Shown here in pieces: positions 53,914-61,937 of a DNA stretch of 64,000 nt. The position numbers and the translations under genes are program-made. How positions within the stretch are numbered: position 1 is the first letter of the stretch; each line of letters starts with the position of its first letter. The notes beneath the pieces are model-generated. The model was given only the letters and a program-made list of their open reading frames with translations, did not search any database and was not told the DNA's origin. This DNA is from Arcanobacterium ihumii. GTDB lineage: Bacteria > Actinomycetota > Actinomycetes > Actinomycetales > Actinomycetaceae. The stretch covers positions 1,054,001 through 1,118,000 of the forward strand of contig NZ_UWOS01000001.1 of assembly GCF_900604515.1 (NCBI RefSeq), written 5' to 3'.

Positions 53914-54149
53914 CGCCCCTCACCTCCCGTACGCCCGTTGAGAGCGTCAGCCAAGGCCATGAGGTCGTCGTCAGGTTCGATAATTTCGACGCTGCCAACC
54001 TGACGACCAGGCACGAGGACCGTGACGCGTTGCCTACGGCCGAGGATCCTGGCCAATAGTCGTTCACGCAGGCTGACGGTACGGGCGGAAACCAGCGAGT
54101 CATCTGGCGCATCGTCGGTGACGTTGATGCGAAGCTTGTGCTTTGCCAT
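53910..54149 (-). CDS. Small early phage protein
   Basis: A 79-residue basic protein. A central RERLLARILGRRQRVTVLVPG segment could bind nucleic acid. It follows copy D of the leader motif by 60 bases and has a good ribosome site (AGAAAGGGG). It overlaps the next gene by ATGA. Confidence 0.65.
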   Translation of the reverse strand: MAKHKLRINVTDDAPDDSLVSARTVSLRERLLARILGRRQRVTVLVPGRQVGSVEIIEPDDDLMALADALNGRTGGEGR

Positions 54150-54207
54150 AAGTTTTCCCCTTTCTGGAAGATTCGAAACAGTGCTTGCCGCCGTGTGGGG
54201 CTTGCAC

Positions 54208-54870
54208 TCATACGTCCTCGGGGCAGGGTGAATCCGGACGGGTCGTGCCGAACATCTTGTGGATTCGCTTCACAGCACGGTTCACGGAGTTACGCACCGC
54301 GTCAGCCAGCTTGTTGATCTGTGCCTGGTCAGCGTCGGGGTGCTCTAATCGAGCGATATCTGCGTAGGAGAGATCTTCACCTAACGACAAGGTGATGTAC
54401 TTGCGTTGCTGATCGGTCAGCGGAAGCAGGATCTCGGCGACCATCTTCTCAGCGTCCTCCGTATCCGTCTGGCGAATCAATTGAAATTCGGGGTCGAACG
54501 CCTCACCCTCCCGCACCATCGCCCGCACGTAGTCACGCCGTAGCCGCTTAGCGTGGAGTTGAGGGTCAAGGAGGTCGTCCTCACTCCCGAACTCGGATTG
54601 TTTACCCCTGCTTCGACGCTTGCGGTCGTTCTCACGGTCACGAAAACGCTGATAAGCGTCCTCCAACCACAGCTGTTTCCACTCCGGAAGGAAATCCGGG
54701 TCAAGGATCTGGTCACGGAACTCTTGATCGTCTGGGAAGTCAATGAGTTCTACCCATGCGCATCCACGATCGGATGGCAGGTAAATCTGCCAGTGCTCAC
54801 GTCGATTGGAGTCGACCTTGCGTCGAGTGGCGTATGGACGGGCTTGTGGTTGAGAAGTAGGTGTAGCCAC
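54208..54870 (-). CDS. Sigma-70 region-4-like phage regulator
   Basis: A 220-residue protein. Its C-terminal half has the sigma region 4-like HTH: LTDQQRKYITLSLGEDLSYADIARL, followed by VRNSVNRAVKRIHKMF. An N-terminal region has charged helices (AYQRFRDRENDRKRRSRG). GTG 54870 follows GAAGGAG. It is the first leftward gene of the early operon and may direct RNA polymerase to it. Copy D of the leader motif includes its final codons. Confidence 0.85.
   Translation of the reverse strand: MATPTSQPQARPYATRRKVDSNRREHWQIYLPSDRGCAWVELIDFPDDQEFRDQILDPDFLPEWKQLWLEDAYQRFRDRENDRKRRSRGKQSEFGSEDDLLDPQLHAKRLRRDYVRAMVREGEAFDPEFQLIRQTDTEDAEKMVAEILLPLTDQQRKYITLSLGEDLSYADIARLEHPDADQAQINKLADAVRNSVNRAVKRIHKMFGTTRPDSPCPEDV
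54210..54242 (-). repeat. Four-copy phage leader motif, copy D
   Basis: A 33-base copy with perfect stem, overlapping the stop region of the sigma-like gene and lying 61 bases upstream of the next gene. Here the element is coding. Confidence 0.7.
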
Positions 54871-55046
54871 GGTGGGCTCCTTCCGCTAGATGCGGAAAGA
54901 CCCACAAGAGACGCTGCTACTCGTATGAATTCGGTGAAATGATCTGCATAGGCATGGCTACGGGCGGACACCCGGATGGATGCCCGCCCCAGTGGCTCCT
55001 GCAGATCGTTCCGACTTGGGACGAGTAGAAACCTGAGCTCAGTTGT

Positions 55047-55274
55047 ATGGCGTTACCTTCGGTGTGTGATCGTGACCGAAGGGAGAGCACCGTTGGATTT
55101 CCCCTGGTACTCAAGGTCGACAAGGGCTGTGCACAATCCCTAATTGACCTGCTCATCGAGCCTTGCCACAGGCTCGACGAAGCCAACGAAAGATGCGCAA
55201 AAGCCAAAATCTGGTTGCGAAAACACAGCCGTGATAGAATTTTGTCCATCTCTCGCGAGCTGATTTCAGGTTAG
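55047..55274 (+). CDS. Possible small protein (low confidence)
   Basis: A 75-residue frame (MALPSVCDRDRRES...) with a helical charged C-terminal half (LDEANERCAKAKIWLRKHSRD). No clear ribosome site or domain is seen. The inverted repeat at 55156-55177 lies inside it. It may be chance or a truncated gene. Confidence 0.25.
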   Translation: MALPSVCDRDRRESTVGFPLVLKVDKGCAQSLIDLLIEPCHRLDEANERCAKAKIWLRKHSRDRILSISRELISG

Positions 55275-55304
55275 AAAACGCACCATCGCGGGATTGGGTA
55301 CTTT

Positions 55305-55329
55305 GGGACAGCCTGGGACAAGTGGGACA
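55305..55329. repeat. Triple GGGACA repeats upstream of ABC-3C operon
   Basis: GGGACA occurs at 55305, 55315 and 55324, spaced by 10 and 9 bases, one helical turn apart. This phasing suggests binding of a regulator, such as the XRE protein of the operon. The effector start is 27 bases downstream. Confidence 0.5.
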
Positions 55330-55355
55330 AAAACTGGCGTGAAGGCGGTGAGAGA

Positions 55356-56516
55356 TTGCTATTCACTGAGCTAATACGCGCCGCTTATCCGCATCTTGGA
55401 AGCGAGCGCAACACGGCAACATTCATGCGCGACATGCTCGAAAGACTCTCTGCCGTACCTGAGGAACAATGGTTCACAACGCGAGGGAAAACACCGGGCG
55501 AAGATCACTCGGACGAGACGTTACGCAAGTGGTTCAATCGCGGTCTACCAAAGACATTGGCACGCCGAATGCTCGCGAACCCAACCCGAGACAACTTCAT
55601 CGACTCGCTAAACTACGTCAACGACATCGAGACTCAATCGGCTGACGAAGTCAAAGCTGCGCTCGCATTGAGCATTGCCTCGTTCACGGATGTAAATGTC
55701 GATGAGGATAATGTTGGCGAGATCCTCTTTGACCTGTTTCAGCAATCTTTTGAATTCATCGTCAACCCAGATCTTGAAAACGATCGGAAACTGCAACAAG
55801 CCAGCACTACTTCAACCACTGCCAAGGGTCGTTTCGGGTCGCGATTGCTCGAAGAATGCAAATACACCTGCTCACGAAATGGCTGCGGACAACACCTGCA
55901 AGTCCCCGCAGCTAACAACCGCGCAGAACCGCTGTATGAGATCACAAGAATCACTGGAGATTCGCGTGACTATCCGAATCTGATTGCATTGTGTCCCACC
56001 TGTTTTCACGACTACACACTCGGACACAAGAAGGCTGCCGAAACCGAGCTGAAGAAGAACAAGCAGATCCAGACCCGGGTCGCCGAGGCGCGAGAGGTTG
56101 CCTCAACGGTCGACATCGAGCGTGGCATCACCAAAGTGATCGAGAAACTCGGTAATGCGAAACTCCAAGACTTCGAACCATTGTCATTCGACCCCGTTGC
56201 AGTGAAAGCAAAGATCGACGAGAGCATCGACTTCTTTCTCTACGACGAAGTAATGAGACACGTGACCAAGTATTACCGGTTCATCGAAGGGCAAATGCAG
56301 GAAGAAGCCCGGCTCAAAACCTTTGACGACAACCTCTTACGAGCACAAATCAAGGCCCTATCCAAGAAGCTGGTCGAGAAGGGATACCCGAAGATGCGTA
56401 TCCACGCTGACCTAAGCGATCGGTTAAGCCAAATCACGAAACAGGACATTCGCTACTGCGCTTTCGTCGTTTCCTACTTCGTTCAGTCTTGCGAGGTTTT
56501 CGATGTTACTGCCTAA
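55356..56516 (+). CDS. ABC-3C system effector, HNH-like zinc protein
   Basis: A 386-residue protein. Residues 1-150 have no recognised fold. Residues 160-225 form a treble-clef HNH-like zinc module with Cys168, Cys172, Cys177 and CPTCFHD (213-219). The canonical catalytic 'HH' of the first HNH strand is replaced by ITRI, so nuclease activity is uncertain. The C-terminal half is a helical domain likely to bind the ATPase partner, as in ABC three-component systems. The start is TTG 55356, after GAAGGCGGTGAG. Its stop overlaps the middle component by 14 bases. The gene is not annotated as a known effector to my knowledge. Confidence 0.75.
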   Translation: MLFTELIRAAYPHLGSERNTATFMRDMLERLSAVPEEQWFTTRGKTPGEDHSDETLRKWFNRGLPKTLARRMLANPTRDNFIDSLNYVNDIETQSADEVKAALALSIASFTDVNVDEDNVGEILFDLFQQSFEFIVNPDLENDRKLQQASTTSTTAKGRFGSRLLEECKYTCSRNGCGQHLQVPAANNRAEPLYEITRITGDSRDYPNLIALCPTCFHDYTLGHKKAAETELKKNKQIQTRVAEAREVASTVDIERGITKVIEKLGNAKLQDFEPLSFDPVAVKAKIDESIDFFLYDEVMRHVTKYYRFIEGQMQEEARLKTFDDNLLRAQIKALSKKLVEKGYPKMRIHADLSDRLSQITKQDIRYCAFVVSYFVQSCEVFDVTA

Positions 56517-56730
56517 CAAACTCTTCTCCTATCAAGCCACAGGGCTACCACTCCTTCCTGAAATCCTCACTCAACTCAGTGAACCCATGTCTCCCAAAGA
56601 CCTCGCCACGCGATTGCACCCGACAACAGTAGATCCGCTCAAGATCATCGACGCTTTGGACTGCCTCTACGCGCTTGGCCGCATTGACCTCAACGAAGAA
56701 GGGATGCTCCACAGATGCTCAAAGAAATAA
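56503..56730 (+). CDS. ABC-3C middle component
   Basis: A 75-residue protein with a winged-helix-like layout (KDLATRLHPTTVDPLKIIDALDCLYALGRIDLNEEG), typical of the short middle components of ABC-3C systems. It overlaps the effector by 14 bases and the ATPase by 16, so the three proteins are made together. Middle components link the ATPase to the effector. Confidence 0.8.
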   Translation: MLLPNKLFSYQATGLPLLPEILTQLSEPMSPKDLATRLHPTTVDPLKIIDALDCLYALGRIDLNEEGMLHRCSKK

Positions 56731-58364
56731 GCTGCGACGCATTCAAAATCGGTGACCAGCCACGCCCACCCATACGGTTCCACATGGGGCTCAACACGAT
56801 TCTAGGTTCGGTTACGGGTGCCGCAGGTTCCATCGGTAAATCCACGATGATGCTCATCATTGACTTCGTATTCGGCGGAAATACCTACACCCAGAGCGAC
56901 GCCGTCAACGAACTCGACCCCCACACCATCTACTTCTCATTCGAATTTGATAACACTGAATACCGCTTCTCCCGGAACACTGAAGAAGCGGACACCGTCG
57001 TTGTAGTCGACGAGAACCGTAATGTACTCGAATCATGGGACATCAAGAAGTACACACAATGGCTAGCCCAGCAATACAACATGAATCTGCCCGGCGCTTC
57101 GTTCCGTAACACCATCAGTCGTCTCTTCCGCATCTACGGGAAGAACAACCACAACGAACTCAAACCCCTCCAGACACGGGGCGGGGAAGAACCAAAACGC
57201 GACGCAATCAACGTCCTGATTTCACTTTTCCAGTACTACGAATCCATCGAGGACTTCAAGACACAGCTCCAAGACGCAGATGAGCGCATCAAAGCATTTC
57301 GCACAGCGCGCCGCTACGAATTCATCCCTTCCGCTGTTGACGGGCTGACCAAGTACAAGGCCAATGTCGTTGAGATCGCTTCGCTCGAATTGGAGCGCCA
57401 AAAACTCGCAAACCTCGACGAAGCTGACGTTCAACCAACCGAAGTAGAGAAAGCGAATGAACGAAACGCCCTCAAACGCTCACTTGATGACACTCGCCGC
57501 GAAATCAAAGCTCGACAAGACGAACTCCACTTACTGAACCTGAACCTCCAGCATGGTGCTTACCCAACAGAAGCCGATTTACAGGCTCTCCACGAGTTCT
57601 TTCCCGAAGCCGACCTTGAAGCGCTCGTCAAGGTCGAAAAATTCCATTCAAGGATCCAAACCATCCTCAGCGAAGAACTCGAACAAGCCAAAACAGCTGT
57701 TGAAGCCGACATTAGTGAACTTCAAGAAGTTGAAGCACAATTGCTCTCACATATGGACTCAATCCCAGCATCCAAAGCATTCACCGACGAGTTCCTCGAT
57801 GCATACACCTCACTCGACCGACGAATCAACAAACTCAAAGACGAGAACGAAGCATTCGATATCCGCAACAGACTTGGAATCGAAAAGAAAGATGCCAGCG
57901 AGCGCTACCACAACCAAGTAGCCACCGTTCTCGAAGCCATCGAAATCGCTATCAACACCCAAATGGAAGCGATCAACGACGAGGTAACCGGCGGGGAGTA
58001 CAACGCTCCACAGCTCACGCTGAGCGCATATAACAGCTACACGTTTGAGACCCCTAAGGATAAGGGCACTGGCACGAATCATCGCAGCATGATTATCTAT
58101 GACCTTGCTGTTCTTCAGAACACAGTGTTACCCGCACTGGCACATGACTCCGTCATGTTTGACTCTATGCCTCGACCGGATCTCAGTAACCTCATCCGCG
58201 TCTACAACGACCAAATCGAAAAACAGATTTTCATCGCCGTTGACAAAACCAGCGAATGCACCCAAGAGGCCCAGCACATTCTGCGAGAGACCACCGTGCT
58301 CAAACTCGACAACAACGAGCAAGCCCTCTTCGGTGAAAAGTGGAGCCGAAAGGAACGCCCATGA
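56715..58364 (+). CDS. ABC-3C ATPase (DUF2326 family)
   Basis: A 549-residue SMC/Rad50-like ATPase. The N-terminal Walker A region GSVTGAAGSIGKST (residues 31-44) is an expanded P-loop. Long coiled coil fills about 190-420. The C-terminal ATPase half has GTGTNHRS and LAHDSVMFDSMPRPD, matching the DUF2326 family. Such ATPases power the ABC three-component conflict systems predicted for defence. Its stop overlaps the XRE gene as ATGA. Confidence 0.88.
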   Translation: MLKEISCDAFKIGDQPRPPIRFHMGLNTILGSVTGAAGSIGKSTMMLIIDFVFGGNTYTQSDAVNELDPHTIYFSFEFDNTEYRFSRNTEEADTVVVVDENRNVLESWDIKKYTQWLAQQYNMNLPGASFRNTISRLFRIYGKNNHNELKPLQTRGGEEPKRDAINVLISLFQYYESIEDFKTQLQDADERIKAFRTARRYEFIPSAVDGLTKYKANVVEIASLELERQKLANLDEADVQPTEVEKANERNALKRSLDDTRREIKARQDELHLLNLNLQHGAYPTEADLQALHEFFPEADLEALVKVEKFHSRIQTILSEELEQAKTAVEADISELQEVEAQLLSHMDSIPASKAFTDEFLDAYTSLDRRINKLKDENEAFDIRNRLGIEKKDASERYHNQVATVLEAIEIAINTQMEAINDEVTGGEYNAPQLTLSAYNSYTFETPKDKGTGTNHRSMIIYDLAVLQNTVLPALAHDSVMFDSMPRPDLSNLIRVYNDQIEKQIFIAVDKTSECTQEAQHILRETTVLKLDNNEQALFGEKWSRKERP

Positions 58365-58588
58365 AACTCCAGTACAACAAACTCTGGAAAATACTCATAG
58401 ACAAAAATATGAACAAAGTCCAGCTACGTGAAGCCGCCGGAATCAGCACAAACTCGTTAGCCAAACTCGGCAAAAACGAACCCGTAAGCATGACAGTCCT
58501 CATGAAAATCGCGACCACACTTGAATGCCGAGTCGAGGATCTGTTTGAAACCGCACTTAAATGCACATCTCGGAACGAGGAAAAGTAA
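58361..58588 (+). CDS. XRE-family regulator of the defence operon
   Basis: A 75-residue Cro/CI-type HTH protein of the HTH_26 kind: MNKVQLREAAGISTNSLAKLGKN, then VSMTVLMKIATTLECRVEDLF. It starts within the ATPase stop (ATGA) and ends four bases before the EcoRV-like gene. It may be a control (C) protein of the restriction enzyme, an operon autoregulator, or part of prophage immunity. EcoRV itself is known to have a C protein, which favours the first option. Confidence 0.85.
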   Translation: MKLQYNKLWKILIDKNMNKVQLREAAGISTNSLAKLGKNEPVSMTVLMKIATTLECRVEDLFETALKCTSRNEEK

Positions 58589-58592
58589 AGTA

Positions 58593-59432
58593 ATGACTGC
58601 ACCCAACCTTATTAAGGATTTTTACAAGAAAATGGAGACCGTCGACCTTAATGTCTACGGAATTCTGGGAACTGACGACAAAGTCCATTCGCTCGGAACG
58701 GATTCCAAAATCATCGGGAGAGTTTTTGAGATTCTAGCTCAACCTGTTCTGGAGGAAATTGCAGCGGAACATAATCTGAGTATCATCACACCGGCATCTC
58801 AGACGGTCTACCCGGATTTTGTCCTTATGGACGACCCAGATTCAACCGAGAAAATCGCCGTGGACATCAAGACGACGTATGTGGCCTCCGAGCGGTCGCA
58901 AATCAAATTCACACTCGGGGCCTTCGCGTCGTACATGCGCAATAACACTAAGAATATTGAATACAAGTACACGGACTACGCTAAGCACTACGTGATCGGC
59001 TTTGTCTACAACCGCAACGGCTTTGCGCAGGAAAGTAAAGTATTTGACTTTGCCGACCGAGCCAGCATTGAAACTCCCTACACCAACGTCAAATACTTTA
59101 TGCAAGAGAAGTACCGAATCTCTGGCGATAAGCCAGGGTCTGGCAATACCGAAAACATCGGCTCGATCAGAACGCGCAACTTTGAAGATTTTGTAGAAGG
59201 GAACAGCCCTTTCGCTACCCTTGGCGAGGATGTGTACGACCTGTACTGGGCAAATTATCCCAAGTACAGGTCAGCAAACAAAGCGTACACGTCTCTACCA
59301 GAATTTCTGGAATGGCTCCCAAAGCAGAGTGAAGGACTCAGCCTTTTGCGGCCGTTCGACCTAGTCGATGTACTGAAGCGCGTAGAGAGCTTCTCGTTCG
59401 ATCAGAGTGACTTGTCGCCTAGGGATTTGTAG
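58593..59432 (+). CDS. EcoRV-type type II restriction endonuclease
   Basis: A 279-residue homologue of R.EcoRV. Catalytic residues fall at almost the same numbers: Glu46, Asp75 (YPDF), Asp91 and Lys93 (DIKTT). The DNA-recognition loop GSGNT sits at 182-186, identical to EcoRV 182-186, and FTLGAFASYMRNNTKNIEY follows the EcoRV order. Recognition of GATATC with blunt cutting is therefore predicted. It is 34 residues longer than EcoRV at the C-terminus. ATG 58593 follows AAAG. Its stop overlaps the convergent methylase by 14 bases. Confidence 0.93.
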   Translation: MTAPNLIKDFYKKMETVDLNVYGILGTDDKVHSLGTDSKIIGRVFEILAQPVLEEIAAEHNLSIITPASQTVYPDFVLMDDPDSTEKIAVDIKTTYVASERSQIKFTLGAFASYMRNNTKNIEYKYTDYAKHYVIGFVYNRNGFAQESKVFDFADRASIETPYTNVKYFMQEKYRISGDKPGSGNTENIGSIRTRNFEDFVEGNSPFATLGEDVYDLYWANYPKYRSANKAYTSLPEFLEWLPKQSEGLSLLRPFDLVDVLKRVESFSFDQSDLSPRDL

Positions 59433-60279
59433 CCAGGACTTCAGTCATAGCGTGCCTGTTGCTCTCCTTTGCGCCAAAGTGGTAGAAGTGATCCCGTTCG
59501 TGCCACACGAAATCGCTCCAGTAATCAAATAGGTGCTCATTCCTGCGGAATTTGTTCTCTTTCCACATCGAAAGACAAACATCTGCAGGGGTTTCGTGAG
59601 CAAGGCGTGCTAGCTCGATCGCTTCAGATTCGGGCCATTCACCCACATATGAAGTGTCTCGGCCGATATACGGCGGATCAATGTAGATGTAATCACCCCG
59701 CTGGGCTCGGATAATTGTTTCCTGCCAGGGTGCGGCCTTGAACTCCCAATCTTTATCCCGCATCACGGAAGCAACCGCTTCAATCTGGTTGCAGATCTTT
59801 GTGGTGTACGCCTTAGAGAAGCGATCGGGCTTCTGGCAAAATGGGACGTTGAAGCCACCTGATTTATTGAAGCGAATCATGCCGTTAAAGTCTGATCGAT
59901 TCAGGAAGAGAAAATACAGTGGGTCTGCGTTCTCGTTGAACTTCTGGCGCATCTCCAAATAGTATTCTTTGCCTTCCTTAGAAAGCTGGGCACCGTGGAA
60001 CTCTAAGAACTGCCTGACAACTCTGCTGTTGATACGGTCAGACTGAATGTCCTGATATAGCCTGATGATGTGCTGATTCTTGTCAGTCAGCAACGCTCGC
60101 TGGGGTGCAATATTAAAAGCGACAACCCCGGAGCCGAGGAACGGCTCAATCCAGCGCCCCTCCTGATTCCACGTAACTGTCTCTATAATAAATGGAACAA
60201 GCTTGGTTTTTATTCCTTGGATCTTTATCGGGGGAACAATTACCTTTTTATGGGTCTCCCGTTCAATTGCAATACTCAT
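59419..60279 (-). CDS. EcoRV-type DNA adenine methyltransferase
   Basis: A 286-residue Dam-family N6-adenine methylase closely resembling M.EcoRV. Shared blocks include VPPIKIQGIKTKLVPFI, WIEPFLGSGVVAFN (SAM site), FLFLNRSDFNGMIRFN and the catalytic DPPYIGR near residue 195. It methylates GATATC and protects the prophage, which has such sites at 32207, 36744, 38299, 39781 and 49231. ATG 60279 overlaps the HTH stop. It is convergent with the nuclease. Confidence 0.95.
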   Translation of the reverse strand: MSIAIERETHKKVIVPPIKIQGIKTKLVPFIIETVTWNQEGRWIEPFLGSGVVAFNIAPQRALLTDKNQHIIRLYQDIQSDRINSRVVRQFLEFHGAQLSKEGKEYYLEMRQKFNENADPLYFLFLNRSDFNGMIRFNKSGGFNVPFCQKPDRFSKAYTTKICNQIEAVASVMRDKDWEFKAAPWQETIIRAQRGDYIYIDPPYIGRDTSYVGEWPESEAIELARLAHETPADVCLSMWKENKFRRNEHLFDYWSDFVWHERDHFYHFGAKESNRHAMTEVLATNP

Positions 60280-60467
60280 AATGCGCTCTTTCCGCTCTTG
60301 ACCCAACTGTCTAGCTCAGATTTCTTGAATTTCCAGAGCTTGCCAATTTTGTGTGCAGGGATGTCGAGCTCCCTACTTCGAATCCAGTTATGGATGCTGT
60401 CTTTGGTTACGCCCAGATATGCCGACGCCTCATCGATTCCAATCCAACGGTCAGGTTCCTGTTCCAT
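60276..60467 (-). CDS. Excisionase-like HTH protein (MerR-type) coupled to methylase
   Basis: A 63-residue excisionase/HTH_17-like protein: IGIDEASAYLGVTKDSIHNWIRSRELDIPAHKIGKLWKFKKSELDSWV. ATG 60467 follows AGGAGGAC. Its stop overlaps the methylase ATG (ATGA), so the two are translated together. It could control the methylase or be an excision factor of the nearby recombinase relic. A longer fused frame into the relic upstream is not real. Confidence 0.8.
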   Translation of the reverse strand: MEQEPDRWIGIDEASAYLGVTKDSIHNWIRSRELDIPAHKIGKLWKFKKSELDSWVKSGKSAL

Positions 60468-60565
60468 CCCAGTCCTCCTCGTCCTGAACGAGGATAGTAT
60501 TTCATATGATTTCATCCGAATCAAGTGGAATGAGTATGAACTGGGTGGTTTTTGGTGGCCCGGCA

Positions 60566-61352
60566 TTATGCGCGGATGATGCTTTCGAGTAAGGCCATCT
60601 GCGTCAGAGCACAGGTACGCACATCCGAGGTCGAGGATGCCTCCGCCAACCGGTCGGTAGCGCTCGTAGTTGCGAGTTCGCCTGGGCGCATCACGGGGCT
60701 CCAGCGTTGCGGCAGGTCGAGGGTGACGGCTTCGCCGGTGATGAACACGAAACCGAGCCTGCCATCGGTGAGCATGCACCCACCCTCCAGAACGGCAAGG
60801 AAATCCGGGATGTGGAGCGCAAGCTGCGTCGGCGATTCGGTCAGGAGCTTGTCGATCGCCGTGTGGAGCGTCGATGGGCGTCGTCGCACACCGGTTGTAC
60901 GCAAGCTTGTGCACGGCCTGGTCGACCGCCGCGCGGTTGCGCCCAGCGAGCACCTGCAACGCTTCAGCCATTTTCACCAGCAGCACTTCCTGGTAGAGGT
61001 GGCTGGTGGCGCAGGTGCCGCGCTTGACGTAGTTCGTGGGACACTCCCACACGTCGACCCGGTTCGGGGTGCCCGAGTGCCAGGTCTTGTGGCCGAACGC
61101 TCGTCCGCAGTCGCCGCACATAATCTTGCGCGACATGCGAACGCCGAAAGACTTGTGTCCTTGTGGATCCGTGCGGGTTGCTAGCCAGGGTAGTTCACGC
61201 GTCACCAGACCAAGCACCTCGGCAACATGCTTGTGTGCTTTGAAAGCCTCTAGCCATTCAACGTGACCCTCATGGGCAAGGTTTTCCAACAGGAAGTTCG
61301 TCAGATGAAACCTCACGATTGAGTCCGTAGGGCCAGGTCGAAAAGTGTCCAT
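60566..61352 (-). pseudogene. Serine recombinase relic (zinc-ribbon and C-terminal part)
   Basis: From 61352 (MDTFRPGPTDSIVR) the frame reads into a recombinase zinc ribbon (MCGDCGRAFGHKTWHS, WECPTNYVKRGTC). It lacks the catalytic N-terminal domain. A frameshift near 60900 leads to a second frame ending at 60566 (LAVLEGGCMLTDGRLGF). It looks like a deletion joined to another gene start. The start is preceded by an AAGGAGAAAG site similar to phage leaders. It cannot be an active recombinase. Confidence 0.8.
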
Positions 61353-61937
61353 GGTCTTTCTCCTTGTCGTTGAGCTAGTCATATACACGCTCTGAAAAGG
61401 ACGAATAGCAAGCCGTGTCACCTACATCTTCTGGCACTACTCACACCTTTTGGCGGGACCTCTGCAGACAGTGGATAGGGGGTTGCGCCAAGCCGGTCGT
61501 CGCTCCCTTGTCTGTATACAGATCGACGATGACGCGAGAATCTTGGCGGTCGGGTGGTCACGGTTGGGCGTTTCTGCTAGTCGCAGGCACGTTTCTGCCG
61601 CTTCCTCAACGACTGCTGGTTACTGCCTTGTATCCAATCCGCACCGGTTCCCGAGCATGCCGATGGATCCCGCACTTCTCTGTCTATCTGATACCTTTCG
61701 GCGGCACTCATACTTTTCGGCGCAAGCCACACTTTTTGGCGCTACCCCCTGAGAGCACTATTCGCGACCCGACCGAAGCACCCAAAACCTGCTCGGACAC
61801 CCGCTTCCACGCCCGATCTGCACCATGCCAGAAGCACAACAAACCCCTCGAATTCCTTGTTTTACCTAGTAAAACTCGGAACCCGAGGGGTCCTGTTCGC
61901 ACTCACACTTTTGGTATCAAAATGAGCGTCCTAGTGG
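61353..61937. other. Gene-free right junction region
   Basis: No real gene is seen; a long rightward frame crosses the tRNA gene and is chance. This region contains the repeat cluster and at 61911-61933 the inverted partner of the left junction sequence. The right attachment site probably lies here. Confidence 0.55.
61419..61742 (-). repeat. Cluster of insertion-sequence-end-like repeats
   Basis: At least five degenerate copies of CAYACYTTTTNGGCG lie at 61419, 61440, 61691, 61709 and 61728. Multiple repeats at an end recall IS21-family elements, but no transposase frame is visible. The copy at 61903-61918 is part of the inverted sequence next to tRNA-Gly. Confidence 0.5.

Larger units (their letters stand above)
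54871..55355. promoter_or_regulatory. Divergent control region between early phage operon and defence operon
   Basis: This 485-base stretch separates the leftward sigma-like gene and the rightward ABC-3C operon. It contains an inverted repeat (TCGAGCCT at 55156-55163, complement at 55170-55177), a possible small reading frame (55047-55274), and three GGGACA repeats just before the effector gene. GTTAGAAAACG-type AT-rich sequence near 55271 could be promoter sequence. A region of this type probably holds the lysogenic switch. Confidence 0.5.

Noticed and set aside
54955-55000. GGGCGG/CCGCCC hairpin as another motif copy
   Set aside because: It lies upstream of the sigma-like gene but does not match the four-copy consensus.
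60468-61421. A single 381-residue fused recombinase-HTH protein
   Set aside because: The HTH gene has its own AGGAGG and ATG at 60467, and the upstream part is a frameshifted relic.
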